Below are positions 33,672-42,589 of a stretch of DNA of 56,007 nt, in pieces (position 1 is the first letter of the stretch; every line of letters starts with the position of its first letter). The position numbers and the translations under genes are program-made. Under the pieces are notes generated by a model. The model was not told the origin of the DNA, made no database searches, and saw only the letters and a program-made list of their open reading frames with translations. The stretch is from Acidobacteriota bacterium (lineage in GTDB: Bacteria; Acidobacteriota; Terriglobia; Terriglobales; Acidobacteriaceae), in NCBI GenBank assembly GCA_028872955.1, contig JAGWNX010000011.1, forward strand, positions 1-56,007, written 5' to 3'.

Positions 33672-34903
33672 TGGATCGTCGTACGTTCGTGCAGAGTCTC
33701 TCAGCCACTGCCATCGCCATCTCCGCCAACGCGCAGTCGCTTACAGGAGCAGATGCTGAGGCTGCCCGCCAGATTGCTCCCACGCAGGATGCCACGCCGC
33801 TGCGCGTGGGCGTGCTGGGGCCGGGCAGTCGCGGCAAGGAGCTGGTACGCAGCCTGCTGCGCGTGCCCGGTGTGCGTGTTACGGCAGCGGCGGACGTCTA
33901 CGCGCCGCGCTTTGCGGAGCTCAACCGCGTGTGCGGCTACGAGGTGCCCAGCCACGCCGACTATCGTGCGCTGCTGGATCGCAAGGACGTGGATGCCGTC
34001 CTCGTTGCCACGCCGTTTGGCCTGCATGGGGAGCACGTGCTGGCCGCGTTGCAGGCCGGCAAGCACGTCTATGGCGAGAAGACACTGGCCTTTACGCTTG
34101 AGGAGTCGGCGAAGATCGTGCAGGCTGCTGCAGGCACGCAGCGCATCTTCCAGATCGGTCACCAGTACCGCTACTCGCCGTGGATTCGCGCGGCGCTGGC
34201 CCGCGTGCAACAGGGCGAGATCGGCGAGGTGACCCACATCATGGGGTACTGGCACCGCAACAATAGCTGGCGCCGCCCGGTGCCGGAGCCCTCGCTGGAG
34301 CGGCTCATCAACTGGCGACTCTACAATCAGTGGTCGCTGGGCCTGCTGGCCGAGCTGGGCTCGCACCACATGGACATCGCCAACTGGGTCTTCGGCAGCA
34401 CGCCTACTGCGGCATTGGCATCGGGCTCCATCTGCAAGTACCACGACGGCCGCGAGACCGACGACAACGTGCAGGCCGTACTCTCCTACTCCGGTGGCCG
34501 ACGATTTATCTTCTCTTCGGTTACAGATAACGCCATGCAGGGTGACCAGCTCTGGCTCTACGGCAGCAAGGGCTCGCTCAACCTGACGCTGCAAGATGCC
34601 ACGTTCTTCTATGAGCCACACCGGGCATCGCGTGTCGCGGCTGCGCAGCAAGGGGCGGCGGTTACCAGCGCCTCCTACCAGGCGGCAGGTGAGATGCCCT
34701 ACCGGGGGCCGGGGCAGCCGGTCCAGGTCACCACGGCGGAGGACCCCACGACGGCTGCCACGCGTGCGTTTGTCTACTGCTGCCGCACCGGCACACGGCC
34801 TATTGCTGACGTGCACGTAGGCTATGGCTCGGCGCTCTGCGTCATTCCATCCAACCAGGCACGACTGTTGCGTCGCGAGGTCGAGGTGCCAGCGGCGCTC
34901 TAA
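33668..34903 (+). CDS. Gfo/Idh/MocA-family oxidoreductase with Tat-like signal
   Basis: NAD(P)-dependent sugar-type oxidoreductase of 411 residues. The N-terminus MMDRRTFVQSLSATAIAISA carries a twin-arginine-like motif, and a Rossmann strand VGVLGPGSRGKEL follows at about residue 45. The conserved GEKTLAF corresponds to the EKP motif with Pro replaced. The C-terminal part includes IGHQYRY, LAELGSHHMDIANWVFG, ADVHVGYGSAL and the HHMD active-site signature. The gene is translationally coupled to apbE. Export by Tat fits a periplasmic enzyme with a preloaded nucleotide. Substrate unknown. Confidence 0.88.
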   Translation: MMDRRTFVQSLSATAIAISANAQSLTGADAEAARQIAPTQDATPLRVGVLGPGSRGKELVRSLLRVPGVRVTAAADVYAPRFAELNRVCGYEVPSHADYRALLDRKDVDAVLVATPFGLHGEHVLAALQAGKHVYGEKTLAFTLEESAKIVQAAAGTQRIFQIGHQYRYSPWIRAALARVQQGEIGEVTHIMGYWHRNNSWRRPVPEPSLERLINWRLYNQWSLGLLAELGSHHMDIANWVFGSTPTAALASGSICKYHDGRETDDNVQAVLSYSGGRRFIFSSVTDNAMQGDQLWLYGSKGSLNLTLQDATFFYEPHRASRVAAAQQGAAVTSASYQAAGEMPYRGPGQPVQVTTAEDPTTAATRAFVYCCRTGTRPIADVHVGYGSALCVIPSNQARLLRREVEVPAAL

Positions 34904-34927
34904 AGGTAGCTGTTTTTGGGCGTGCAG

Positions 34928-34968
34928 GCAGCAAAAAGCTCCAGCCTTGAGCTGGAGCTTTTTGCTGC
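34928..34968. terminator. Bidirectional intrinsic terminator
   Basis: An 18-base perfect stem (GCAGCAAAAAGCTCCAGC with its complement) around CTTGA. The A5 and T5 tracts in the stem serve as U-tracts on either strand. It lies between the oxidoreductase gene and mreB, which converge, and suits both. Confidence 0.9.
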
Positions 34969-34981
34969 AATTGCAGCACGG

Positions 34982-36046
34982 TTAGTCGATCGAGATCTTG
35001 CGCAGCAGCTTGAAGTCCGAGAGCATCTTGCCGGTGCCCAGCACCACGCTGGCCAGCGGGTCGTCGGCAATCGAGACCGGCAGGCCAGTCTCCTCGCGGA
35101 TGCGCTTGTCGAGATTTTTGATGAGCGCGCCACCGCCGGTGAGCACGATGCCACGGTCCGAGATATCGGCGGAGAGCTCGGGCGGGGTCCGCTCCAGGGC
35201 CACACGGATCGCGTTGATGATGGTCGCAATGCACTCGCTGAGCGCCTCGCGGATCTCGGCATCCTCGATGGTGATGGTCTTGGGCACGCCCTCGATGAGG
35301 TTACGGCCCTTCACCTCCATCTGGATCGGCTTGTCCAGCGGGAAGGCTGAGCCGAGCGTCATCTTGATCTGTTCCGCGGTCCGTTCGCCTACCAGCAGGT
35401 TGTACTTGCGCTTCAGGTAGGTCATCACAGCCTCGTCCATCTGATTGCCCGCCATGCGCACGGAGCGCGAGTAGACGATGCCTGCCAGCGAGATGACGGC
35501 GATATCCGTGGTTCCACCGCCGATATCGACCACCATGTTGCCGCCGGGCTCCGTAATAGGCAGGCCTGCACCGATGGCGGCCACCATGGCCTGCTCCACC
35601 AGATGCACCTCAGACGCCTTGGCGCGATAGGCAGAGTCCATGACGGCGCGCTTCTCCACCTGCGTAATCTCGCTGGGCACACCGATCACGATGCGCGGAT
35701 GCACCATCATCTTGCGGTTGTGCGCCTTCTGGATGAAGTAGTTGAGCATCTTCTCCGTGTGGCGGAAGTCGGCGATCACGCCGTCCTTCATGGGCTTGAT
35801 GGCGACGATGTTGCCTGGGGTGCGGCCCAGCATCTCCTTGGCCTCTTTGCCCACGGCCTCCACCTCGTTGCTGATCTTGTTGACCGCAATGATGGAGGGC
35901 TCGTTGACGATGATGCCCTTGCCATTGGCATACACCAGCGTGTTCGCCGTGCCCAGATCGATGGCCAGATCGCTCGAGAAGAGGCTGAAGAGAGACCGCA
36001 TGTTGTGAATGCGGGAGTAGCGACTTTGAAAGTTATTCGACGACAT
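34982..36046 (-). CDS. mreB: Rod-shape-determining actin-like protein MreB
   Basis: Bacterial actin homologue that organises side-wall synthesis. About 354 residues depending on start. SSDLAIDLGTANTLVY is the phosphate-1 loop and VVDIGGGTTDIAVISL is phosphate 2. GIVLTGGGALIKNLDKRI is the adenosine-binding segment. Starts at 36091, 36046 and 36001 are all in frame; none has a good ribosome binding site. The one at 36001 begins MRSLFSLFSSDL and fits the E. coli length, so the N-terminus is uncertain. A TACAAT -10-like hexamer overlaps 36091 (36090-36095), which argues against that start. mreB is separated from mreCD by 9 kb here. Confidence 0.95.
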   Translation of the reverse strand: MSSNNFQSRYSRIHNMRSLFSLFSSDLAIDLGTANTLVYANGKGIIVNEPSIIAVNKISNEVEAVGKEAKEMLGRTPGNIVAIKPMKDGVIADFRHTEKMLNYFIQKAHNRKMMVHPRIVIGVPSEITQVEKRAVMDSAYRAKASEVHLVEQAMVAAIGAGLPITEPGGNMVVDIGGGTTDIAVISLAGIVYSRSVRMAGNQMDEAVMTYLKRKYNLLVGERTAEQIKMTLGSAFPLDKPIQMEVKGRNLIEGVPKTITIEDAEIREALSECIATIINAIRVALERTPPELSADISDRGIVLTGGGALIKNLDKRIREETGLPVSIADDPLASVVLGTGKMLSDFKLLRKISID

Positions 36047-36120
36047 GCGCGCGATTCGATCCTGTTCCGATAGATCTGGTGTCCCTACCATTGTACGGCC
36101 AAACCCCGGCCTGCCGCCTG

Positions 36121-37278
36121 CTAACGGGAGACGTCGGCGTGTTGGTGCCTCGCCGTCTCCAGGTCGTAGTCGAAGCGGGGCTTCAGCCGCAGAAAGCGGA
36201 CCTCATACTGCTCATAGCTTAGCCGCGCTACAAGGTAGGTCACGGTGAAGTTGGTTGCGATGGCTACCACCCCGGCTACGGCCACCGAGTGCAGGCGTTG
36301 CTCCAACGCGACGAGAAACGCGATCCAGGCAAAGCCAAACAGCACGTGGTAGATGTAAAAGCCATAGCTGTACTTGCCGAGTCTGCGCAGGGGCGGCAAC
36401 GAGAACAACCGGCCAGCCATGCTCTCCGCAGGCAGAACCATGCCAATCAGCCCGGCGCTGGCCACCGCCGTCATGGTCAGGCCTGCGGTCAGCAGCAGTG
36501 GGGCGTCGTAGGCGGGTGTCACCACGAAGATGTTCAGCACGGCGACCAGCCCGGCCAGGAAGATCCCCTTGCAGCGTGCCTGCCATACGGCAGCGCGCTC
36601 ACCCCGCAGCAGCAGCGCCAGCACCCCGCCCAGCAGTAACCCGTCCATGCGGAAGGGAAGCGTGCGGATGATCCAGCGTTCGGCCACCACGGGAGAGGCG
36701 AGGCAGACCATGCCGATGCGCAGCAGCAGCGCCAGCGCGGAGAGCCCCAGAGCTGTTGCGATCAGCTTCCTGCGATCCCGAATCAGCCAGACCGCGAGCG
36801 GCCACAGCAGGTAGAACTGCTCCTCCACGCACAACGACCACAGGTGGCCGATAAAGACGGTCGCTGCGGCGTGCCGTGCGCTGGGCACCTGGTAGAGTGC
36901 GAAGTCGTGGTTGGCAAAGAAGTTGCCGATGTAGGCCAGAAAGGTGAGCTGCAGCGGTCGCCACTGGAAGGCAAACACGGGAGTTAACGCCACCAGTAGC
37001 GCAGCCAGGAGATAAAAGACCGGGAAGATGCGCAGGCTGCGTCGCGCATAGAAGCGGAAGAAGTAGCGGCTATCGTCCCGCGTGTCGTACAGAATGCCGG
37101 TGATGAGAAAGCCGGACAGGACGAAGAAGAGGTCAACTCCAGTCCACAGGTGCCTGCGGACGACGTCGAGCAGTCGCAGCGCCAGACCGCCATGGGCCCC
37201 ACCGCCGAAGTGATCCAGAAACACCATGGTGACGGCGAGCGCCCGCAGACCGTCCAGGGCGGGAAAGCGGGATAGCAT
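36121..37278 (-). CDS. Acyltransferase-3 family membrane protein (OafA/YrhL-like)
   Basis: A 385-residue polytopic O-acyltransferase. FPALDGLRALAVTMVFLDHFG is the first helix with the conserved His. DLFFVLSGFLITGILYD and the FYARRSLRIFPVFYLL segment (the R-x10-H type signature) follow. HLWSLCVEEQFYLLWPL is the active-site region with conserved His and Glu. About ten hydrophobic segments are present. The SGNH domain of the longer OafA members is absent. Likely substrate is a surface glycan. It lies upstream of mreB on the same strand. Divergent ald is 128 bp away. Confidence 0.92.
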   Translation of the reverse strand: MLSRFPALDGLRALAVTMVFLDHFGGGAHGGLALRLLDVVRRHLWTGVDLFFVLSGFLITGILYDTRDDSRYFFRFYARRSLRIFPVFYLLAALLVALTPVFAFQWRPLQLTFLAYIGNFFANHDFALYQVPSARHAAATVFIGHLWSLCVEEQFYLLWPLAVWLIRDRRKLIATALGLSALALLLRIGMVCLASPVVAERWIIRTLPFRMDGLLLGGVLALLLRGERAAVWQARCKGIFLAGLVAVLNIFVVTPAYDAPLLLTAGLTMTAVASAGLIGMVLPAESMAGRLFSLPPLRRLGKYSYGFYIYHVLFGFAWIAFLVALEQRLHSVAVAGVVAIATNFTVTYLVARLSYEQYEVRFLRLKPRFDYDLETARHQHADVSR

Positions 37279-37406
37279 ACTGACGGGCTGAAACTGCTTT
37301 GCGATTGCGCTCTCCGGGCCGAGGATGCCGCATGAACACCGACTGCAGGCAACGGCGCAACCCGCAGCGGTTGCCGTAAGTCTAACGTAACAAGGAGGCA
37401 AGACCA

Positions 37407-38519
37407 ATGATCATCGGTGTTCCCCGCGAGGTGAAGGACCATGAGACACGAGTCGGCGTAACCCCGGCCGGGGTGAGGGCGCTGGTCGAGGCCGGGCACA
37501 CGGTGCTGGTGGAGCATGACGCGGGCGCACTCTCTGCCATGCCCGACGAGGAGTATCAATCCCACGGCGCAGAGATCGTTGGCTCGGCCTACGATGTGTG
37601 GCGGCTGGCCGATATGGTGGTCAAGGTCAAGGAGCCGCTGGAGAAGGAGTTCCGCCACTTTCGCGAGGGGCTGGTCCTGTTCACGTACCTGCATCTTGCC
37701 CCGCTGCCGCAGCTTACCCAGTGGCTGCTGGATCGCAAGGTGACGGGCATTGCCTATGAGACAGTGCGCGACCGCAGCGGAGCACTGCCGCTGCTGACGC
37801 CCATGAGCGAGGTGGCCGGGCGCATGGCCGTGCAGGTCGGCGCTGCCTATCTTGAGGCGGAGCGTGGCGGTCGCGGTGTGTTGCTGGGTGGCGTGCCGGG
37901 CGTGCCCCCGGGCAACGTGTGTGTGCTGGGCGGCGGCATTGTGGGAACCAACGCCGCGAAGGTGGCACTGGGAATGGGCGCCCGCGTTACGCTGCTGGAT
38001 CTGAACCTGAACCGCCTGCGCGAGCTGGACGACGTCTTCAACGGCCGGCTCTCCACGGTCGCCTCCAACAGCTACAACATCGAGCGCGCGGTGGCAGAGG
38101 CTGACCTCGTGATCGGCGGCGTGCTCATTCCCGGTGCGGCTGCGCCCAAGCTGGTAACCCGTGCGATGGTTGCCCGCATGAAGCCCGGCGCGGTGATCGT
38201 CGATGTGGCCATTGACCAGGGCGGCTGCATCGAGACCGCACGCCCGACCACCCACAGTGACCCGGCGTTTACCGTGAACGGTGTCGTGCACTACTGCGTG
38301 ACCAACATGCCGGCTGCCGTGCCGCACACCTCTACGCTGGCGCTGACCCATGCGACGTTTCCATACGTGCTGCGGTTGGCGCAGCTGGGTGCTCGCCAGG
38401 CCATCGCGCAGGACACCGGCATCGCCGCCGGGGTCAACACCTTTGCCGGCACGCTGACCCACCCTGCCGTGGCAGCCGCGCAGCAGCGCGAATGGCGTCC
38501 GGTGGAGCAGTTGCTGTAA
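37407..38519 (+). CDS. ald: Alanine dehydrogenase
   Basis: NAD-dependent L-alanine dehydrogenase of 370 residues, reversibly deaminating alanine to pyruvate. [20 protein letters not shown] opens the protein, and [19 protein letters not shown] and [11 protein letters not shown] are family landmarks. [24 protein letters not shown] is the nucleotide-binding Rossmann motif. GGAGG stands eight bases before the ATG, a very good ribosome binding site. It is the single gene before ntrY-ntrX. Its partner in nitrogen metabolism could be the NtrYX pair; this is inference only. Confidence 0.96.
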   Translation: MIIGVPREVKDHETRVGVTPAGVRALVEAGHTVLVEHDAGALSAMPDEEYQSHGAEIVGSAYDVWRLADMVVKVKEPLEKEFRHFREGLVLFTYLHLAPLPQLTQWLLDRKVTGIAYETVRDRSGALPLLTPMSEVAGRMAVQVGAAYLEAERGGRGVLLGGVPGVPPGNVCVLGGGIVGTNAAKVALGMGARVTLLDLNLNRLRELDDVFNGRLSTVASNSYNIERAVAEADLVIGGVLIPGAAAPKLVTRAMVARMKPGAVIVDVAIDQGGCIETARPTTHSDPAFTVNGVVHYCVTNMPAAVPHTSTLALTHATFPYVLRLAQLGARQAIAQDTGIAAGVNTFAGTLTHPAVAAAQQREWRPVEQLL

Positions 38520-38577
38520 CCGTGCGCGCCCCAAAAGTCGCAGAGCCCTGCAGCGGCGGCGGGCCCGGCGGCACGCC

Positions 38578-38583
38578 TATAAT
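38578..38583 (+). promoter_or_regulatory. Perfect -10 hexamer TATAAT before ntrY
   Basis: TATAAT stands 41 bp upstream of the ntrY ATG. The -35 region is GC-rich and poor, so this is only a candidate promoter for ntrY-ntrX. Confidence 0.4.
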
Positions 38584-38624
38584 CAGGGCACTGGCTTTCT
38601 AGCCGGTCTGTGAGCCTTGTTCGT

Positions 38625-41216
38625 ATGCCCATTCAATCAAACCGGCGCAAGCTCATCATCGCTGCCCTGGGCAGCTCGCTGGTGGTGCTAATTGCGGCCT
38701 TGACGGCGCTGCAGGCGTTTACGCTCAACTTTCTGAACCCCGCCACCACCCAGCAGATCTTTGTCTTCACCGGACTTTCCATCCTGGCGTTCATGCTGTT
38801 CGTTGCCGTGCTGGTGCTGCTGGTACGCAACGTGCTGAAGCTCTACGCCGACCAGCGCAGCCGTGTGATGGGCACTCGCCTGCGCACGCGCATGCTGTGG
38901 GGTGCCGTGCTGGTCAGCCTCATTCCCATCGTGTTTATGTTCGCCTTCAGCTACGGCCTGATGAATCGCGCCGTGGAGCGCTGGTTCTCGCAGCCGGTGA
39001 CGCAGATGCGCAACGACAGCAACTCCATTGCGCTGGAGCTCTCGCACTTTACGGCGGCCAACGCGCGCGCTGAGGCGGACTCCATTGCCGCCAGTCTGAA
39101 CGGCGCGCCCAGCGCCGCGCCAGCAACGGAGCGCAACAAGACACATGCGGGCGGCAGCGTTGGCACGGCGTCGCCTGCGTCGCAGACGGCCACCCCGGCA
39201 GCAGCCACCGCTGAGCCGGCGGCTGCCCGGCAGGAGCGCGACGCCATTACGGCTATCCTGCGCCAGCACGAGATCACGTTGCAGAACGGATTCGCCATCG
39301 TCTTTCATGATCGGCACCCTGTCGCGGCGCTGCACATGCCACACCGCGACGGAGCCACGGCGAAGATCAAGCCCTGGCTGCCGGAGAATGGCAACGACAC
39401 GGAGGACAACCTGCCCGCTGCGGAGGCGCAGGATGCGCTAAGTGATCCCACGGACGACGCAATTCTTGCGGCGGCCCAGCGCAGCGACGAGCCGGTCTTC
39501 TCCATTGGCCAGTCGGACTATGCGCTGGGCACCGCCAGCCTGAAGCCCGGTTATGTGGTTGTGGTGGGCATCCCCATGCCCTTCGGCATGTCTGCCACCA
39601 TGGCGCGCCTGCGCAGCGCGGCCGATGCCTACTGGGTGGTCTTCCGCAGCCGCAACCAGATTCGCAACCTGTACACGCTGCTGCTGCTCATGATGACCTC
39701 TCTGGCGCTGTTCGCCTCGTCGTGGCTGGCGCTGCATCTCTCCAAACAGGTGACGAAGCCGGTTGAGGCACTGGCTGACGCCATGGCTGCCATCGCCGCC
39801 GGCGACTACGCGCATCGCGTTGCCGAGAGCGCGACGGAGGAGCTGGGCGAGCTGGTGCACAGCTTCAACCGCATGGCCGCCGACCTGGAGGACAGCCGCC
39901 GCGCCGTGGAGCACTCCACCGTGCAGATCTCCGCAGCCAACGCTGCGCTGGAGGCACGCCGTCGCGAGCTGGAGACGATGCTCGAGACCATTCCCAACGG
40001 AGTCGCCACGCTGGACCCGCAGCGCCGCATTGTGCTGACCAATCGCGCGCTGAGTGAGATGATGGACCCCGGCGGCGATCGGCCGTTTCTCGGCTGCACC
40101 ATCGCCGAGGTGTTTCCAGCAGAGGTCAACGAGGTGCTGGAGCGGCTCATCCTGCGCAGCCACCGCATGGGTACGGCCTCGGCAGAGGTGGAGGTGAGCG
40201 TGCCGGAGTCCGACCTGCCCACACGCTTCTCCGGCAGCATGAGTCTGCTCATCACGGTGGCTCTGTTGGAGTCGTCGGCGGCGGCGCAACCCGCCACACC
40301 GCACGCCCTGCACCGTATCCACCAGGGCTACGTGCTGGTGCTGGAGAATGCGACCGAGCTGCTGCGGGCGCAGAAGCAGTCTGCGTGGAAAGAGGTCGCG
40401 CGGCGCGTAGCGCACGAGATCAAGAACCCCCTGACGCCGATCAGCCTGAATGCCGAGCAGATTCGCCGCCACATCGATCGCCTGGCCGCAACTCTCACGC
40501 AGCACCACATCGAGTCGCCCTCGACGCCGGTCATCCGTCGCGCGACGGAGGTGATTACCTCGTCGGTCGAGAGCATGCGCTCGCTGGTCGATCAGTTTGG
40601 TGCGCTGGCCGAGTTCCCCACCGCGCAGCCACGTCCGGCCGATCTGAATACCATCGTGGAGAACGCGCTCGCCCTCTTTGCCGGACGCATGCAGAGCATT
40701 CGCGTGGTGCGCAAACTGGCGCCAGACCTGCCGCTGGTGATGGCCGACCCCGAGGCGCTGAAACGCGCGCTCTCCAATCTCATCGATAACGCTGCGGAGG
40801 CCATGCAGCAGAGCCTGTTTCGCGAGTTGCAACTCACGACACGCGTCAGCGAGCGCGGCGTGGTGGAGCTCGCCATTGCCGACACAGGAACGGGCCTGAC
40901 GGACGAGATGCGCGAGCGCCTGTTCCTGCCCTACTTTTCTACCAAGCAGCGCGGCACCGGACTGGGCCTGGCCATCGCGGCCAAGATCATCCAGGAGCAC
41001 CAGGGCACGATTCGTGCGGAGAAGAATGAGCCCGCCGGCGCGCGCTTCCTGATCGAGCTGCGCACGGCCTCCGCGCCCGAGCCTGAAGGCGAGGAGGCCG
41101 CAACCCCTGCCCGGCATCCTTCGCCGCAGGACTCCGGGTCGCGCCGCGCGACCGACCTGCAACCTGCCGCCGCCTCCCCCGCCAACCTCTCTAACGCCCA
41201 GGAAAGATCGCTATGA
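38625..41216 (+). CDS. Sensor histidine kinase, NtrY-like
   Basis: A membrane-bound kinase of 863 residues. The N-terminal region has three hydrophobic helices (residues about 10-120) and an extracytoplasmic region containing an Ala/Pro/Thr-rich stretch around residues 170-210. A further helix at about 350 leads to a HAMP (SKQVTKPVEALADAMAAIAAGDYAHRV) and a coiled-coil, then a PAS-like part (LETIPNGVATLDPQRRIVLTNRALSEM). The H-box is VAHEIKNPLTPISLNAEQI with His about residue 597. The N and G boxes are NLIDNAAEAM, ADTGTGLTD and GTGLGLAIAAKII. The ATG overlaps nothing upstream; a GTG five codons earlier is possible. Its end overlaps ntrX by four bases (ATGA). Confidence 0.92.
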   Translation: MPIQSNRRKLIIAALGSSLVVLIAALTALQAFTLNFLNPATTQQIFVFTGLSILAFMLFVAVLVLLVRNVLKLYADQRSRVMGTRLRTRMLWGAVLVSLIPIVFMFAFSYGLMNRAVERWFSQPVTQMRNDSNSIALELSHFTAANARAEADSIAASLNGAPSAAPATERNKTHAGGSVGTASPASQTATPAAATAEPAAARQERDAITAILRQHEITLQNGFAIVFHDRHPVAALHMPHRDGATAKIKPWLPENGNDTEDNLPAAEAQDALSDPTDDAILAAAQRSDEPVFSIGQSDYALGTASLKPGYVVVVGIPMPFGMSATMARLRSAADAYWVVFRSRNQIRNLYTLLLLMMTSLALFASSWLALHLSKQVTKPVEALADAMAAIAAGDYAHRVAESATEELGELVHSFNRMAADLEDSRRAVEHSTVQISAANAALEARRRELETMLETIPNGVATLDPQRRIVLTNRALSEMMDPGGDRPFLGCTIAEVFPAEVNEVLERLILRSHRMGTASAEVEVSVPESDLPTRFSGSMSLLITVALLESSAAAQPATPHALHRIHQGYVLVLENATELLRAQKQSAWKEVARRVAHEIKNPLTPISLNAEQIRRHIDRLAATLTQHHIESPSTPVIRRATEVITSSVESMRSLVDQFGALAEFPTAQPRPADLNTIVENALALFAGRMQSIRVVRKLAPDLPLVMADPEALKRALSNLIDNAAEAMQQSLFRELQLTTRVSERGVVELAIADTGTGLTDEMRERLFLPYFSTKQRGTGLGLAIAAKIIQEHQGTIRAEKNEPAGARFLIELRTASAPEPEGEEAATPARHPSPQDSGSRRATDLQPAAASPANLSNAQERSL

Positions 41217-42583
41217 ACCATGTGCTCATCGTCGACGACGAAGCTGAGATTCGCAGTTCGCTGGAGTCCATCCTCAGCGAAGAGGGCTATCTCGTCACTA
41301 CCGCAGCGACCGCCACCGAGTGTCTGACGCTGCTGCGCGATGCGGCCTATGACGTGGTGCTGCTCGACATCTGGCTGCCCGATCGCGACGGCCTGGATGC
41401 GCTCGCGGAGATACGGCAGATCACCGCCGAGAGCCAGCCGGAGGTGGTCATCATCAGCGGCCACGGCACCATTGAGGCAGCTGTGCGCGCCACCAAGCTG
41501 GGTGCGTACGACTTCCTGGAGAAGCCGCTCTCGCTGGAGCGAACGCTGATTGTGCTGAACAACGCCATGCGCGCGCGGCAGATGCGCGAGACCAACCTGG
41601 AGCTGGCCCGACAGCTTGCCGTCAAAGGCGTCACCGGACAGTCTGTGGCCATGAAGGCGCTACGGCAGCAGATCAAACTGATGGCACCCACCAATGGCCG
41701 CGTACTGATCTATGGCGAGTCCGGCACCGGCAAGGAGCTGATCGGCCGCGCCATGCACGCCGAGTCGCTGCGCAAAGATCGCCCCTTCGTGGAGCTGAAC
41801 TGCGCCGCCATTCCAGAGGACTACATCGAGAGCGAGCTCTTCGGCTATCGTCACGGTGCCATCCCCGGCGGACCGCTGGAGAAGCGCGGCACCTTTGAGC
41901 GCGCCGACGGAGGCACGCTCTTTCTGGATGAAGTGGGCGACATGAGCCTGAAGACCCAGGCCAAGGTGCTGCGCGCGCTCGACGAGCAGCGCTTCTACCC
42001 AGTGGGCGCATCGCATCCGGTGCATGTGGATGTGCGCGTCATCGCTGCCACCAACAAGGATCTGGAAGAGGAGATCGCGCGCGGCAACTTCCGCGAAGAT
42101 CTCTTCTACCGGCTCAACGTCATCCCGTTCTTTATGCCGCCGCTGCGTGACCGCAAAGAGGATATTCCGCTGCTGGTGAAGGAGTTCCTGCAGGAGTTCG
42201 GCACGCAGTATGGGCGTCCGCACGTGGAGATGACTGAAGATGCGCTGGCCGCACTGCGCCAGTACCACTGGCCGGGCAACGTCCGCGAGTTGCGCAACCT
42301 GGTGGAGCGGGTGCTCATCCTGAACCCCAAGACGCAGCGGTTGGAGCGCCGCCACCTGCCCATGCTGGTCTTCCGGGCACCGGGCGCAACCAGTTCGTCG
42401 GCGGGCGGCACGGAGCAGTACACCACGCTGCTGGAGGCTCGCGAGGCCTACGAGCGCGACTACATCCTGAAGAAGCTGGACGAGTGCCACGGCAACGTCT
42501 CGCGCGCTGCCGAAGCCCTGGGTCTGGAGCGCTCGCATCTCTATCGCAAGATGAAGTCGCTCGGCATCAGCGTGAAGGAGTAG
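41213..42583 (+). CDS. NtrX-like response regulator, AAA+ sigma-54 activator type with altered GAFTGA
   Basis: A 456-residue regulator. The receiver has VDDE and the phosphoacceptor D52 in VVLLDIWLPDRDG. The AAA+ core has Walker A GESGTGKEL, Walker B GGTLFLDEVGDM and NVRELRN. The C-terminus is a Fis-type HTH (NVSRAAEALGLERSHLYRK). The loop that contacts sigma-54, usually GAFTGA, reads GAIPGG at residues 215-220 within ELFGYRHGAIPGGP. This change may prevent classical sigma-54 activation. It is coupled to the kinase gene by ATGA and converges on era with a 6-bp gap. Confidence 0.93.
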   Translation: MNHVLIVDDEAEIRSSLESILSEEGYLVTTAATATECLTLLRDAAYDVVLLDIWLPDRDGLDALAEIRQITAESQPEVVIISGHGTIEAAVRATKLGAYDFLEKPLSLERTLIVLNNAMRARQMRETNLELARQLAVKGVTGQSVAMKALRQQIKLMAPTNGRVLIYGESGTGKELIGRAMHAESLRKDRPFVELNCAAIPEDYIESELFGYRHGAIPGGPLEKRGTFERADGGTLFLDEVGDMSLKTQAKVLRALDEQRFYPVGASHPVHVDVRVIAATNKDLEEEIARGNFREDLFYRLNVIPFFMPPLRDRKEDIPLLVKEFLQEFGTQYGRPHVEMTEDALAALRQYHWPGNVRELRNLVERVLILNPKTQRLERRHLPMLVFRAPGATSSSAGGTEQYTTLLEAREAYERDYILKKLDECHGNVSRAAEALGLERSHLYRKMKSLGISVKE

Positions 42584-42589
42584 CTCCGG

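Noticed and set aside
34736-34765. DPTTAAT in the Gfo/Idh protein as an ApbE flavinylation site
   Set aside because: It lines up with the conserved C-terminal helix of the Gfo/Idh family, so similarity to the ApbE motif is probably chance. Mentioned only as a weak point in a finding.
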